This document shows, piece by piece, positions 21,486 to 29,753 of a DNA stretch of 31,194 bases (its first letter is position 1; the number at the start of each line of letters is the position of its first letter). The notes under the pieces were generated by a model. The model had not been told where the DNA came from. It made no database searches and worked only from the letters and a program-made list of their open reading frames with translations. The stretch spans positions 1-31,194 of the forward strand of contig JAWXCJ010000327.1 of NCBI GenBank assembly GCA_034408875.1, in the 5' to 3' direction. Source of the stretch: JANNHK01 sp034408875 (GTDB lineage Bacteria; Actinomycetota; Acidimicrobiia; IMCC26256; PALSA-610). The translations under genes were made by a program, and so were the position numbers.

Positions 21486-22679
21486 GTGGACCAATGGGGA
21501 CACGCGACCGACCTCGACGACATCCGGGGCGGGTTCGCGATCGCGGGTATCGGCGAGACCGCGTACACGACGGCGTCGGGCCGCACCGCGCGCGAGATCG
21601 GAGCCGTTGCCGCGGAACTGGCCATTGCCGACGCGGGGTTGGATCCCTCCGACATCGACGGGCTGACGTGGTCGGGCGCGTTCCCCGACTTCGACCTCGA
21701 CGCGTTCCACGAGCACTTCGGTACCTCGCACGACATCTGGACGTCGCCGTGGGGCGGCGGCATGGCGTGGGCCGCGACCGCGCCGTACCTCGCGGCGCAG
21801 GCCATCCGCGAGGGGAAGGCGCGCCACGTCCTCAACGTGTTCCCGGTCGCGTGGGCGACGCAGCGCAGTTCGATGACCGGCGGACCGGGTGAGGTGCACG
21901 CGGCCCAGTCGTTGAAACAGAACCTCGAAGTGCCGTTCGGGTTCTTCCCGCAGCCGGTGTACTTCTCGTCGATCATGCGCCGCCACATGCTCGAGTTCGG
22001 CACGACCGAGGAGCAGTTCGGCGCGGTCGCGGTCGCGGGGCGCCGCCACGCAAACCTGAACCCCGACGCGGTCATGCACGCCAAGTCGATGACGATGGCC
22101 GACTACCTCGCGGCGCCGATGCTCGCCGAGCCGTTGCGCTTGTTCGACTCGTGCCTCATCTCCGACGGCGGTGCCGCGTACGTGACGACGTCGTTGGAGC
22201 GGGCGCGCGATCTCAAGCAGCCTCCGGCCGTTGTCGCCGGTGTAGGGGAGGGGTACTCGGGCAGCGGTACGCACTGGGCGCAGCAGCGTGCGTTCACGAG
22301 TACTCCGCAGGTGTTCTCCGCGCCGGGCGCGTTCGCGATGGCCGGCATCGGTCCTGCCGACGTCGACCTGCTCACCGTCTACGACCCGTTCACCGTCGTG
22401 AGCCTCATGCAGATCGAGGACATGGGGTTCTGTGCCAAGGGCGAGGCGGGCGCGTTCGTCGAGGGCGACACGTTGCACCACGACGCGGGCAGGCTGCCGT
22501 TCAACACGCACGGCGGGTTGCTGTCGCACGCGTACGTGCTCGGCATCGCCCACGTCGTCGAGTGCGTGAAGCAACTGCGCGGCGTTGCCGCGGCCCAGGT
22601 GCCCGACTGTGAGGTCGCGGTGTACGGCGGGTACACGGGTCACATGGCGAGCACGCTCGTGCTCACGAAGGACGCGTAA
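21486..22679 (+). CDS. Thiolase-like protein of the lipid-transfer (SCP-x/Ltp) type
   Basis: A 397-residue thiolase-fold protein. IAGIGETAYTTASGRTAREI opens the first domain; SDGGAAYVTTSLERA, YDPFTVVSLMQIEDMGFC and GRLPFNTHGGLLSHAY are typical of the SCP-x/Ltp branch. The nucleophilic Cys of true thiolases is not seen in the expected place (WGGGMAWAATAP), and the terminal CxG is GYTGHMAS. In actinobacterial sterol side-chain breakdown, Ltp2-type proteins with this loss act as retro-aldolases together with a DUF35 partner, and a DUF35 gene is next here. GTG start fits the leaderless promoter. A steroid or branched-chain acyl-CoA substrate is inference. Confidence 0.85.
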   Translation: MDQWGHATDLDDIRGGFAIAGIGETAYTTASGRTAREIGAVAAELAIADAGLDPSDIDGLTWSGAFPDFDLDAFHEHFGTSHDIWTSPWGGGMAWAATAPYLAAQAIREGKARHVLNVFPVAWATQRSSMTGGPGEVHAAQSLKQNLEVPFGFFPQPVYFSSIMRRHMLEFGTTEEQFGAVAVAGRRHANLNPDAVMHAKSMTMADYLAAPMLAEPLRLFDSCLISDGGAAYVTTSLERARDLKQPPAVVAGVGEGYSGSGTHWAQQRAFTSTPQVFSAPGAFAMAGIGPADVDLLTVYDPFTVVSLMQIEDMGFCAKGEAGAFVEGDTLHHDAGRLPFNTHGGLLSHAYVLGIAHVVECVKQLRGVAAAQVPDCEVAVYGGYTGHMASTLVLTKDA

Positions 22680-22685
22680 TTGGTT

Positions 22686-23126
22686 ATGGCGATCCAGCGC
22701 GACACGTTCCCGCTGCCCGATGTCGACGACCCGCTCGTCGCGCCGTACTTCGCGGGCGCCGCCCGCGGCGAGCTGGTCGTGCCGCAGTGCGACGGCTGCC
22801 ACCGCTACGTCTGGTACCCCGAGGAAGTGTGTCCCGGGTGCGGCGGCGTGCTCACGTGGACACCGGTCTCGGGTCGGGGCACGTTGTTCACGTGGGTGGT
22901 CGTGCGCCGCGCGTTCCTGCCCGCGTTCGAAGACAAGGTGCCGTTCGTGTCGGCGCTGATCGCGCTCGCCGAGGACCCGGCCGTGCGTATCGTCGCGTAC
23001 GTCGACGCCGAACCCGCCGCCCTCGTCGCGGACCAACCCGTCCACGTCGAGTTCCGCCCGCTCGCGTTCAGCACCGTCCCCGGTAAGGAGGTCGTGGTCC
23101 CGTGGTTCGTGCCGTCGTCGTCGTGA
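22686..23126 (+). CDS. Zn-ribbon / OB-fold DUF35 protein, thiolase partner
   Basis: A 146-residue protein with an N-terminal helix (DVDDPLVAPYFAGAARGEL), a zinc ribbon CDGCHR...CPGCGG (four Cys, about 36-55) and a C-terminal OB-fold (WTPVSGRGTLFTWVVVRR to VHVEFRPL). DUF35 proteins bind thiolase-like partners and shape or complete their active site, as in ChsH2-Ltp2. It follows the thiolase after six bases. ATG 22686 is preferred; a TTG two codons earlier is possible. Cytoplasmic. Confidence 0.9.
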   Translation: MAIQRDTFPLPDVDDPLVAPYFAGAARGELVVPQCDGCHRYVWYPEEVCPGCGGVLTWTPVSGRGTLFTWVVVRRAFLPAFEDKVPFVSALIALAEDPAVRIVAYVDAEPAALVADQPVHVEFRPLAFSTVPGKEVVVPWFVPSSS

Positions 23127-23578
23127 CCCTCGCGGTTGCGCTCGTCGCGTGCGGCGACGATCCGTCCCGGCAGGAGGAGGTCGCCGCGCGCGGCGCGTCG
23201 GTCATGCCCTTCGACCTCGACGCGACCACGCATGGGTTCGACCACACCGACACAGGCGGTGTGCAAACGGTTGTCGCCGACGACCCGAACGACGCGGCGC
23301 AAGTGACGCTCGTGCGCGAGCACCTGCGCGAGGAGGCCGATCGCTTCGCGCGCGGCGACTTCGACGACCCCGCCGCGATTCACGGAGACCAGATGCCCGG
23401 GCTCGCCCGGTTGCGCGCCGGGTATGCGGAGATCGAGGTCGGCTACATCGAGGTCGCGCTGGGCGCGCGGATCGTCTACACCACCGACGATGCCGACCTG
23501 GTGAACGCACTGCACGATTGGTTCGACGCGCAGGTGATGGACCACGGCGAGCACGCCGAAAGCGGACACGGCTCGTGA
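23102..23578 (+). CDS. Small His-rich lipoprotein embedded in the CoA cluster
   Basis: A 158-residue exported protein: MVRAVVVVTLAVALVAC is a short lipoprotein signal with Cys17. The mature part has conserved-looking blocks: THGFDHTDTGGVQTVVAD, a long helix VTLVREHLREEADRFARGDF, IHGDQMPGL, and HDWFDAQVMDHGEHA near the end. I have seen this pattern in proteins often labelled aspartate carbamoyltransferase, a name with no support in the sequence. The many His could bind metal or heme. GTG 23102 gives a positively charged signal start but overlaps DUF35 by 25 bases; GTG 23123 would make a GTGA overlap but leave a very short signal. It overlaps the next gene by four bases. Confidence 0.75.
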   Translation: MVRAVVVVTLAVALVACGDDPSRQEEVAARGASVMPFDLDATTHGFDHTDTGGVQTVVADDPNDAAQVTLVREHLREEADRFARGDFDDPAAIHGDQMPGLARLRAGYAEIEVGYIEVALGARIVYTTDDADLVNALHDWFDAQVMDHGEHAESGHGS

Positions 23579-25713
23579 TCTACGACGGGGTGCGGGTGCT
23601 CGACCTCACCACAGGCATCGCGGGCGCGTACGCGTCGAAGCTGTTGACCGACCTCGGGGCCGATGTCGTGTTCACCGACCCGATTGCGGACCCGCTGTTC
23701 ACGTACTTCCGCACCTCGCAGCGGCACGCCGCGACCGCGACCGGCTGGGTCGGGGGCGCCGACATCGTGCTCGTCGGCGAACCGGGCCGCGCACCCGATT
23801 CCGAACCGCTGGTGACGGTGTCGATCACGCCGGTCGGCCACGGCGGACCCGACGACGGGCTCGATCTGCCGGAGCCTGTCCTCCAGGCGCGCAGCGGCAG
23901 CCTGTCGAACCACGGGCACGCGCATCTTCCGCCGTTGACGGTCGGCGGAAATTTGGGCGAGTACGTCACCGGCGCGTACGCGGCATTGGGTGCGGCCACC
24001 GCCTACGCCCGCGCGTCCCGCACGCACGTTCCCGAACACGTCGACCTCTCGATGCTCGAGGCGATGCAACTCACCTTCGTGACGACGCCCACATTGATGG
24101 CGCGCTTTCCCGGCGGGCGCATGCGGTCGTTCCGGTGGGTGATGATTCCCGGCAACGAGCCGACCGGCGACGGCCGGTACGTGGGCATCACGACCGTCAC
24201 GGCCCAACAGTGGCTGTCGTTGTGCCGTCTCGCCGGGCGCGACGACCTAACGACCGACGAGCCACTCACGACGATGCTCGGCCGGTTCCAGCGCGCCGAC
24301 GAAGTCAACGGTTTCGTGCGGGGCTGGACCGGGTCACGCACGGCCGACGAGGTTGTTGCCGCGTGCATCGAGGCGCGCGTTCCTGCCGTCGTCGTCGGCA
24401 ATGGCGCCGAGCTCCCGCGCAACCCGCAACTGGCCGAGCGCGAGGTGTTCGTGCGCCAGCCCGGCGAACAATGGATCCGGCCGCGGGCACCGTTCCGATT
24501 CCATGGCATTTCCGACCGGCCGTTGGAAGCGCCGGGCGCGGCCACGGAGCCGTGGTCTGCACGCGCGCCCGAGCCACTGACACCCGGCGCGGTCGGCGCC
24601 AAGCCGCTGGCCGGCATCACCGTTGTCGACTTCACCGCGTTCTGGGCGGGGCCGTACGCCACCGCGTGGCTGTGTGCGATGGGTGCCGATGTCATCAAGG
24701 TCGAGTCGGTCCAACGGCCCGACGGCATCCGCTTCAGCGCCGCGGTGCGGCCCAAGGACGACCCGCAGTTTTACGAGAAGTCGGGGCTGTACAACGCCGT
24801 GAACCTCGGCAAGCGCGGCGTCACCCTCGACCTCGGCCACCCCGACGGACTCGCGCTCGCGAAACGGTTGATCGAGCGAGCCGATGTCATCACCGAGAAC
24901 TTCACACCGCGCGTTCTCGAACGGTTCGGCCTCGACTACGACGTCGTGCGCTCGATCAAGCCCGACATCGTCATGATGCGCATGCCTGCCTTCGGACTCA
25001 CCGGACCGTGGCGCGAACGCCCGGGATTCGCGCAGACGATGGAGCAACTCACGGGCATGGCGTGGGTCACGGGCTACACGGGTGGTCCGCCGATCATCGC
25101 GGGCGGTGTCGTCGACCCGTTGGTCGGAACGCACGCCGCCCTCGCGATCGTGGCCGCGCTCGAGCACCGCAACCGCACGGGTGCCGGCCAACTCGTCGAG
25201 GTGCCGCTCGTCGAAGTCGCGACGGCGGTGACCGCCGAACAGGTCATCCGCTACTCGATCGACGGCACGTTGCTCGACCGGCGCGGCGAGCACGGTGTGT
25301 ACCGGTGCGCGGGCGAAGACGACTGGGTCGCGCTCGCGACAGAAAGCGATCCGATGAACGCCGGAGAACGGGCCGCGTGGTGCGCGACGAGACCGTGCGA
25401 TGACGCGGCCGAGAATCTCCGAGCCGAGGGGATTCCCGCGGCGGCGATGGTGCCCGCGTACATGGCACTCGACGACGCGCAACTCCGGGCGCGCGGGTTC
25501 TTCGAGCCGGTCGAACACCCGCTGCTCGGCTCCCACGACTATCCGTCATGGCCGATGCGGTTTTCGGCCGGTCCGGCCCGATTCTGGTCAGGTCCGTCGC
25601 CGACGCTGGGCGAGCACACCGACGAAGTACTCGGCGAGCTCGGCGTCTCCGACGCGGAACTTGACCGGCTGCGCGCCGAGCACGTGATCGGCACGACGCC
25701 GTATATCGGCTAG
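23575..25713 (+). CDS. Double-length type III CoA transferase (CaiB/BaiF x2), degenerate first half
   Basis: A 712-residue protein made of two CaiB/BaiF modules. The second (about 343-712) is complete: AGITVVDFTAFWAGPYATAW, VIKVESVQRPDGIR, GKRGVTLDLGHPDG, VITENFTPRVLERFGLDYD, MMRMPAFGLTGPWRERPGF and AGGVVDPLVGTHAAL with the catalytic Asp. The first (about 1-335) keeps the opening strand-helix (GVRVLDLTTGIAGAYASKLL) but lacks the LDL and ENFRPG region and has NLGEYVTGAYAALG, with Glu where the nucleophilic Asp is expected. So only one active site per chain is likely. Type III enzymes form interlocked dimers; the fusion would make a pseudo-dimer. GTG start in a GTGA overlap. Last gene of the plus arm. 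Confidence 0.87.
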   Translation: MIYDGVRVLDLTTGIAGAYASKLLTDLGADVVFTDPIADPLFTYFRTSQRHAATATGWVGGADIVLVGEPGRAPDSEPLVTVSITPVGHGGPDDGLDLPEPVLQARSGSLSNHGHAHLPPLTVGGNLGEYVTGAYAALGAATAYARASRTHVPEHVDLSMLEAMQLTFVTTPTLMARFPGGRMRSFRWVMIPGNEPTGDGRYVGITTVTAQQWLSLCRLAGRDDLTTDEPLTTMLGRFQRADEVNGFVRGWTGSRTADEVVAACIEARVPAVVVGNGAELPRNPQLAEREVFVRQPGEQWIRPRAPFRFHGISDRPLEAPGAATEPWSARAPEPLTPGAVGAKPLAGITVVDFTAFWAGPYATAWLCAMGADVIKVESVQRPDGIRFSAAVRPKDDPQFYEKSGLYNAVNLGKRGVTLDLGHPDGLALAKRLIERADVITENFTPRVLERFGLDYDVVRSIKPDIVMMRMPAFGLTGPWRERPGFAQTMEQLTGMAWVTGYTGGPPIIAGGVVDPLVGTHAALAIVAALEHRNRTGAGQLVEVPLVEVATAVTAEQVIRYSIDGTLLDRRGEHGVYRCAGEDDWVALATESDPMNAGERAAWCATRPCDDAAENLRAEGIPAAAMVPAYMALDDAQLRARGFFEPVEHPLLGSHDYPSWPMRFSAGPARFWSGPSPTLGEHTDEVLGELGVSDAELDRLRAEHVIGTTPYIG

Positions 25714-25749
25714 GAGCGCGGCGCAGGCGATCCCGTAATCTCCCGGTCG

Positions 25750-27048
25750 ATGGTGCAGTCCCAGGACGACTCCGGTCTCGAACAAGCCGAGGACGCCCTG
25801 GTCGACGGCGACGTCGCGTACCAGCGGGGCACCGCGCAGGCGGCGTTGCGGCACCGCAACTTCCGCATCGTCTACCTCGGCACGTTCTCGTCCAACATCG
25901 GAACGTGGATGCAGAACGTCGTGCTCGGTGCCTACGCGCTCAAGCTCTCGGGGAGCACCGAGTACCTCGGCGTCATCTTCTTCTGCCAGCTCGGGCCCTT
26001 GCTCTTCCTCTCGCCCGTCGGCGGACTCCTGGCCGACATCGTCGACCGCCGCCGCCTGCTCGTCGCCGCGCAGTTCGTGCAAATGGCACTGTCGTTCGGG
26101 CTGGCGGCGCTCGCCCTCACCGACGATCCGTCACTGGTGACGCTGGCCGTCGTCGTCACCGCGATCGGTATCGCGAATGCGATCGGCGCGCCGGGCCTCA
26201 GTGCAATCCTCCCGACCCTCGTTCCCCGCGAAGACCTCCAGGGCGCGGTCGCGCTCCAGTCGGTGCAGATGAACCTGTCGCGCGTCATCGGGCCTGCCAT
26301 CGGCGGCGTGCTCTACGCAGCGTTTGATGCTGCTCCCGTGTTCGCGTTCAACGCGGCGACGTACGGCTTCGCGATCGTCGGGCTGGTCTGGGCGACGTAC
26401 CCGCGCCACGCCAACGCGGTGCTCGAGGAGCGGGGCTTCCGGCGATTGCTGTCTGGTGCCCGCATCGTCAACCGCGACCCACTGCTCAAGCATCTCCTCA
26501 TCACGCTGTTCACGTTCTCGTTGTTCTCGCTCACGTTTGTGGGCCTGTTCCCCGAGATTGCGGCGGCGAATCTCGATGTCGAACTGAAGAGCGTCGAGTA
26601 CGGATTCCTCTACGCGTGTTTCGGATTCGGCGCGGCGCTGGGTGCCATCACGGTCGGCACCGTGTTCGCGAAGCGGTCGAAGGCGCGGCTGCTCCGCCCG
26701 GGGTTCATCGCGTTCGCGGTGCTCCTCACGGCGTTTGCGCTCCTGCGCAGTGTGCTGCCCGCGTATCCGGTCGCAGCCGTGCTCGGCTACGCGTACTTCA
26801 TTGTCATCACGTCGCTGTCGACGGTGCTGCAAGAACACCTCGAGGAGTCGCAACGCGGTCGCGTCATGGCCTTGTGGATCATGGGCTTCGGCGGGACGGT
26901 TCCGCTCGGTGTGCTGCTCGGGGGATGGTTGACGGAACACTTCTTCTCGATCACCGCGCTGGTCATCGGCGGCGCGGTGTGGGCGCTGGTGCTGGCAACA
27001 TGGTCGAATCCCGAACAACTCGTGAGCAAGGGAGCAGTCGATGGCTGA
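25750..27048 (+). CDS. MFS transporter, EntS/MFS_3-like exporter
   Basis: A 432-residue polytopic membrane protein with about 12 hydrophobic segments after a 35-residue acidic N-terminus. The motif-A loop GGLLADIVDRRRLL lies between segments 2 and 3; FRIVYLGTFSSNIGTWMQNV is typical of the EntS-like MFS_3 branch, which exports siderophores or hydrophobic drugs. Segments such as LQEHLEESQRGRVMALWIMG are also typical. Substrate unknown. ATG start 36 bp after the CoA transferase, so co-transcription is possible; its end overlaps the next gene by eight bases. Confidence 0.88.
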   Translation: MVQSQDDSGLEQAEDALVDGDVAYQRGTAQAALRHRNFRIVYLGTFSSNIGTWMQNVVLGAYALKLSGSTEYLGVIFFCQLGPLLFLSPVGGLLADIVDRRRLLVAAQFVQMALSFGLAALALTDDPSLVTLAVVVTAIGIANAIGAPGLSAILPTLVPREDLQGAVALQSVQMNLSRVIGPAIGGVLYAAFDAAPVFAFNAATYGFAIVGLVWATYPRHANAVLEERGFRRLLSGARIVNRDPLLKHLLITLFTFSLFSLTFVGLFPEIAAANLDVELKSVEYGFLYACFGFGAALGAITVGTVFAKRSKARLLRPGFIAFAVLLTAFALLRSVLPAYPVAAVLGYAYFIVITSLSTVLQEHLEESQRGRVMALWIMGFGGTVPLGVLLGGWLTEHFFSITALVIGGAVWALVLATWSNPEQLVSKGAVDG

Positions 27049-27709
27049 GGTCGGAGCCGGGTACAAGGGCCTGCGGACGCGCGTGACGGAACTCGTCACC
27101 GTCGCGGATCCCGCCGCGCTGGAGTCGATCGCGCCCGCGACCCCCGAGTGGCGGGTGCGCGACGTGCTCGCGCACCTCGTCGGGGTGACGGCCGACGTCC
27201 TCGCGGGCAACATCGAGGGCGCGGCCACCGATCCGTGGACGGCCGCGCAAGTCGACGCCCGGCGTTCGCTTCCGGTGTCTGATCTGCTCGCAGAATGGGA
27301 AGCGGCCGGTCCCGCGTTCGACACGATGCTCGACGAGCTGCCGTTCGAACTCGTCGGCCAGGCGATGTTCGACGCCGCGACGCACGAGCACGACGTCCGC
27401 AATGCGCTCGGGAGGCCCGGCGCCCGCGACAGCGACGCCGTCGCGTTCGCGTGGCAGTGGTTCGTCCTCGCCCGTCCCCGCGGCGGCGCGCCCACGCTGC
27501 AGTTCGTCACCGAGACGGGCGAAGAGACCTCGGGCGCAGGCGATCCGGTCGCGCGGATCGAGGCGCCGCGCTTCGAACTGGTTCGGGCCGTCACCGGCCG
27601 GCGTACGGCCGCCGAAATCAGCGCCTTCGGCTGGGATATCGAGCCGAAGCCCGAACTCATGCTCGCGGCGTCGTTCTTCACGCTCCCCACCGAATCTCTG
27701 AACGAGTAG
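27041..27709 (+). CDS. Maleylpyruvate-isomerase-family (MDMPI/DinB-like) mycothiol-dependent enzyme
   Basis: A 222-residue protein with the DinB-like four-helix MDMPI N-terminal domain. His45 in VLAHLVG, and His115, Glu116 and His117 in ATHEHDVRNALG supply the metal-ligand pattern. The C-terminal 90 residues (LQFVTETGEETS to FELVRAVTGRRTAAEI) match the alpha/beta second domain. Family members are thiol-dependent isomerases or transferases using mycothiol, but most have unknown substrates. ATG 27041 overlaps the MFS stop by eight bases, indicating coupling. Confidence 0.82.
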   Translation: MAEVGAGYKGLRTRVTELVTVADPAALESIAPATPEWRVRDVLAHLVGVTADVLAGNIEGAATDPWTAAQVDARRSLPVSDLLAEWEAAGPAFDTMLDELPFELVGQAMFDAATHEHDVRNALGRPGARDSDAVAFAWQWFVLARPRGGAPTLQFVTETGEETSGAGDPVARIEAPRFELVRAVTGRRTAAEISAFGWDIEPKPELMLAASFFTLPTESLNE

Positions 27710-28738
27710 TCAACCCAACTCGCGCAGGACGTTGGTGACGTTGCGACCGATGACCTCGAGGTCGTAGCCACCTTCCTGCACAACAACGGTCGGGCGAGCG
27801 AGCGCGGCCAGCGCGGCGCCGATGCGGGTGAAGTCCTCGCCGGTCAACCGGAACGAGTCGGCGTCTTCGGCCGCAGTGTCGACGCCGAGCGATACGACGA
27901 GCAGGTCCGGGTCATACTTGGTGACGACCGCGGCGGCCGCGTCGAGCGCGGAACCGTACCGCGCCCAGTCGGTGCCGGCGGGGAGCGGAAAGTTGCGCGT
28001 GTACCCCTCGCCCGCACCCCACCCGCGTTCCGACGCGAAGCCGAGAAAGTACGGGTAGTGCTGCGCGGGGTCGGCGTGCACCGACACGAAGAGCACATCG
28101 TCGCGGTCGTAGAACAGTTGTTGCGTGCCGTTGCCGTGATGGAAGTCGACATCGAGGATTGCGACGCGCGCGCCCGTGTCGACCGCGGCCTGGGCGACGA
28201 TCGCCGCGTTGTTGAGGTAGCAGTACCCGCCGAACGAATCGGCCGCGGCGTGATGACCCGGAGGCCGGCACAGCGCGTACGCCGTGCCCACGTCGCCCGT
28301 TGCCACCGCGCGCCACGCGCTCAACGCGACGTCGACGGCCGCGGTCGCGGCCGTGAACGTACCGGCAAGTACCGGGTCGGAGTCGTGCGAATACCAGCCC
28401 AACTTGGCGATGGGGTGGACCGGCTCGGAGTCGGGCTGGTCGCGAACCGCGCGCGCGTAGGGCGTTGCTTCCGCATGTTCCGGCCGGCCGGTCGCCGCGC
28501 ACCATTCCGCGTGCACGGTCGCGAGGAACTCGACATACGCGCGCGTGTGGACGCGCAGCACGGGTTCGGGGCCGAACTCCTCCGGCGGACGGATCGGGCC
28601 GAGGTCGGCTGCGCGCAGCGCGTCGAGGATGCGGTCGACACGCTCGGGGATCTCCACGGGACCGAACTCGACGCCGTCGTCGATCGAGGGCATGCGCGGG
28701 TGATGCCGACGATGATCGTCAGATGCGACCGTCAGCAC
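27710..28738 (-). CDS. Histone-deacetylase-family amidohydrolase (AcuC/AphA-like)
   Basis: A 342-residue arginase-deacetylase-fold enzyme that removes acetyl groups from polyamines or lysines. CRPPGHHAAADSFGGYCYLNN carries the catalytic His pair (split by residue: about 165-185); ILDVDFHHGNG has the zinc-binding Asp and His; LGVDTAAEDA has the third ligand Asp; VVQEGGYD has the Tyr region. SVHADPAQHYPYFLG and GAGEGYTRNFPLP are typical of the acetylpolyamine branch. The GTG at 28738 is chosen over ATG 28693 because it keeps the N-terminal SDDHRRHHPR, equivalent to the conserved DHxxHxP at the family's start. It is convergent with the MDMPI gene, the two stops abutting. Confidence 0.88.
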   Translation of the reverse strand: MLTVASDDHRRHHPRMPSIDDGVEFGPVEIPERVDRILDALRAADLGPIRPPEEFGPEPVLRVHTRAYVEFLATVHAEWCAATGRPEHAEATPYARAVRDQPDSEPVHPIAKLGWYSHDSDPVLAGTFTAATAAVDVALSAWRAVATGDVGTAYALCRPPGHHAAADSFGGYCYLNNAAIVAQAAVDTGARVAILDVDFHHGNGTQQLFYDRDDVLFVSVHADPAQHYPYFLGFASERGWGAGEGYTRNFPLPAGTDWARYGSALDAAAAVVTKYDPDLLVVSLGVDTAAEDADSFRLTGEDFTRIGAALAALARPTVVVQEGGYDLEVIGRNVTNVLRELG

Positions 28739-28746
28739 CGAGCGGA

Positions 28747-29079
28747 CTACTCGTGTCCCGACAGGTCCGCGGCGGCCGTTTCGATGGCGGCACGAACACG
28801 TCCCGGGTCGATGTCGGGCGGGGTGAACCCTTCGCCGTCGAGGCGCCGCGTCTCGATCGCGGTGTAGTGCCGAAGTTCGAACTCGAGGCGGCGGTGCACG
28901 ATGCGCACTTCGAACGAGCACCCGTACCTGCGGCCTTGCACGAGCGCGAACTCAGATCGGTTGGATGGCGCGATGAACTCGGCGTCGAGATCTTGGGCCA
29001 GGATGTGCAGGCGCGCGTTGGTGCGACCCTGGAGCCGGAGCCATCCTGGTTCGCCGTCTCGGAGCCTCGGCACTCCCAC
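28747..29079 (-). CDS. Hypothetical protein, 110 aa
   Basis: A small soluble alpha/beta protein that I do not recognise. Strand-like stretches (ARLHILAQDLDAEFIAP, SEFALVQGRRYGCSFEVRIV, LEFELRHYTAIETRRL) are followed by a helix (PGRVRAAIETAAADLSG). GTG at 29079 is the longest start; GTG 29073 is an alternative. It lies just upstream of the deacetylase-like gene on the same strand (8 bp gap) and may share its transcript; it is divergent from the phosphopantetheinyl transferase. Base composition and codon pattern look like real coding sequence. Confidence 0.6.
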   Translation of the reverse strand: MGVPRLRDGEPGWLRLQGRTNARLHILAQDLDAEFIAPSNRSEFALVQGRRYGCSFEVRIVHRRLEFELRHYTAIETRRLDGEGFTPPDIDPGRVRAAIETAAADLSGHE

Positions 29080-29090
29080 AGCAAAGCACC

Positions 29091-29096
29091 TACCCT
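29091..29096 (+). promoter_or_regulatory. -10-like box implying leaderless PPTase mRNA
   Basis: TACCCT (TAnnnT) ends six bases before the GTG start at 29103, the spacing expected if transcription begins at the start codon. No ribosome binding site is visible. Pattern match only. Confidence 0.45.
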
Positions 29097-29102
29097 GCGG
29101 TC

Positions 29103-29666
29103 GTGACAGACGCAGCGGTCTGGATCGTCCGAACGACCCATGGCGCGTCCGTGGACACAGTGTTGCGCGATCTCCTCGGGCGCGCGCTCGGCACCGACCC
29201 GAACGGGCTGGCGTTCGACCGCCGTTGCGCCTACTGCAACCACCCGACGCACGGGAAGCCGGCGGTGGTGGGCGCTCCCGACTTGTCGTTCAGCCTTTCG
29301 CACTCGGGCACCGTCACCGTGATCGCAGTCGCACCCGGCGCCCGCGTCGGTGCCGATGTCGAGGTGATTCGGCCCCGGCGCTATCTCGACCGACTCGCGG
29401 CGCGCATCCTCACGCCGGCGGAACTCGCTTATTGGCAAGGTCTGCCAGTTCCGGAGCGGTTGCCCATGTTTCTGCGGCACTGGACCGAGCGTGAGGCATA
29501 CCTCAAGGGTCTGGGGCTCGGCCTGACGCGCCCGCTGCGCGACGCGCTCGCCGATGCCGGCGGCTGGACGCTGGCGCCGATCGACGGTCTCGACGACGCC
29601 GTCGGAACCGTTGCGCTGGAAGGCGAAGGGCGCGTGCTGGCGAGCGTCGAAGCGGCGGTACCCTGA
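29103..29666 (+). CDS. 4'-phosphopantetheinyl transferase (Sfp-type)
   Basis: A 187-residue PPTase that moves phosphopantetheine from CoA onto acyl or peptidyl carrier proteins. RRCAYCNHPTHGKP (about 40-53) and LSFSLSHSG (61-69) are the N-terminal motifs; GADVE gives Asp85 and Glu87 for Mg; HWTEREAYLKG gives Trp127, Glu131 and Lys135. It is short for an Sfp-type enzyme (usually about 220-240), trimmed mostly at both ends. The GTG start has a leaderless-type promoter. No polyketide or peptide synthetase is in the window, so its carrier partner is elsewhere. Confidence 0.92.
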   Translation: MTDAAVWIVRTTHGASVDTVLRDLLGRALGTDPNGLAFDRRCAYCNHPTHGKPAVVGAPDLSFSLSHSGTVTVIAVAPGARVGADVEVIRPRRYLDRLAARILTPAELAYWQGLPVPERLPMFLRHWTEREAYLKGLGLGLTRPLRDALADAGGWTLAPIDGLDDAVGTVALEGEGRVLASVEAAVP

Positions 29667-29685
29667 ACATTGTGGGCCAGGCGCA

Positions 29686-29703
29686 GGTCCGCAGGCGCGG
29701 ACC
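29686..29703. terminator. Hairpin after the PPTase gene
   Basis: GGTCCGC (29686-29692) and GCGGACC (29697-29703) form a perfect 7-bp stem with an AGGC loop, extended beyond an internal loop by CCAG and CTGG. No T run follows. Probably an attenuator or intrinsic-type terminator between the PPTase and the small downstream gene. Confidence 0.4.
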
Positions 29704-29753
29704 GTCTGGACTATGTGCACGCGAGATGGAGCGCCGGAGATCGGAGCCGCATC

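Noticed and set aside
21384..23045. Long minus-strand frame opposite the thiolase and DUF35 genes
   Set aside because: Composition is dominated by Arg, His and Val with no motif; the plus-strand genes have intact family signatures.
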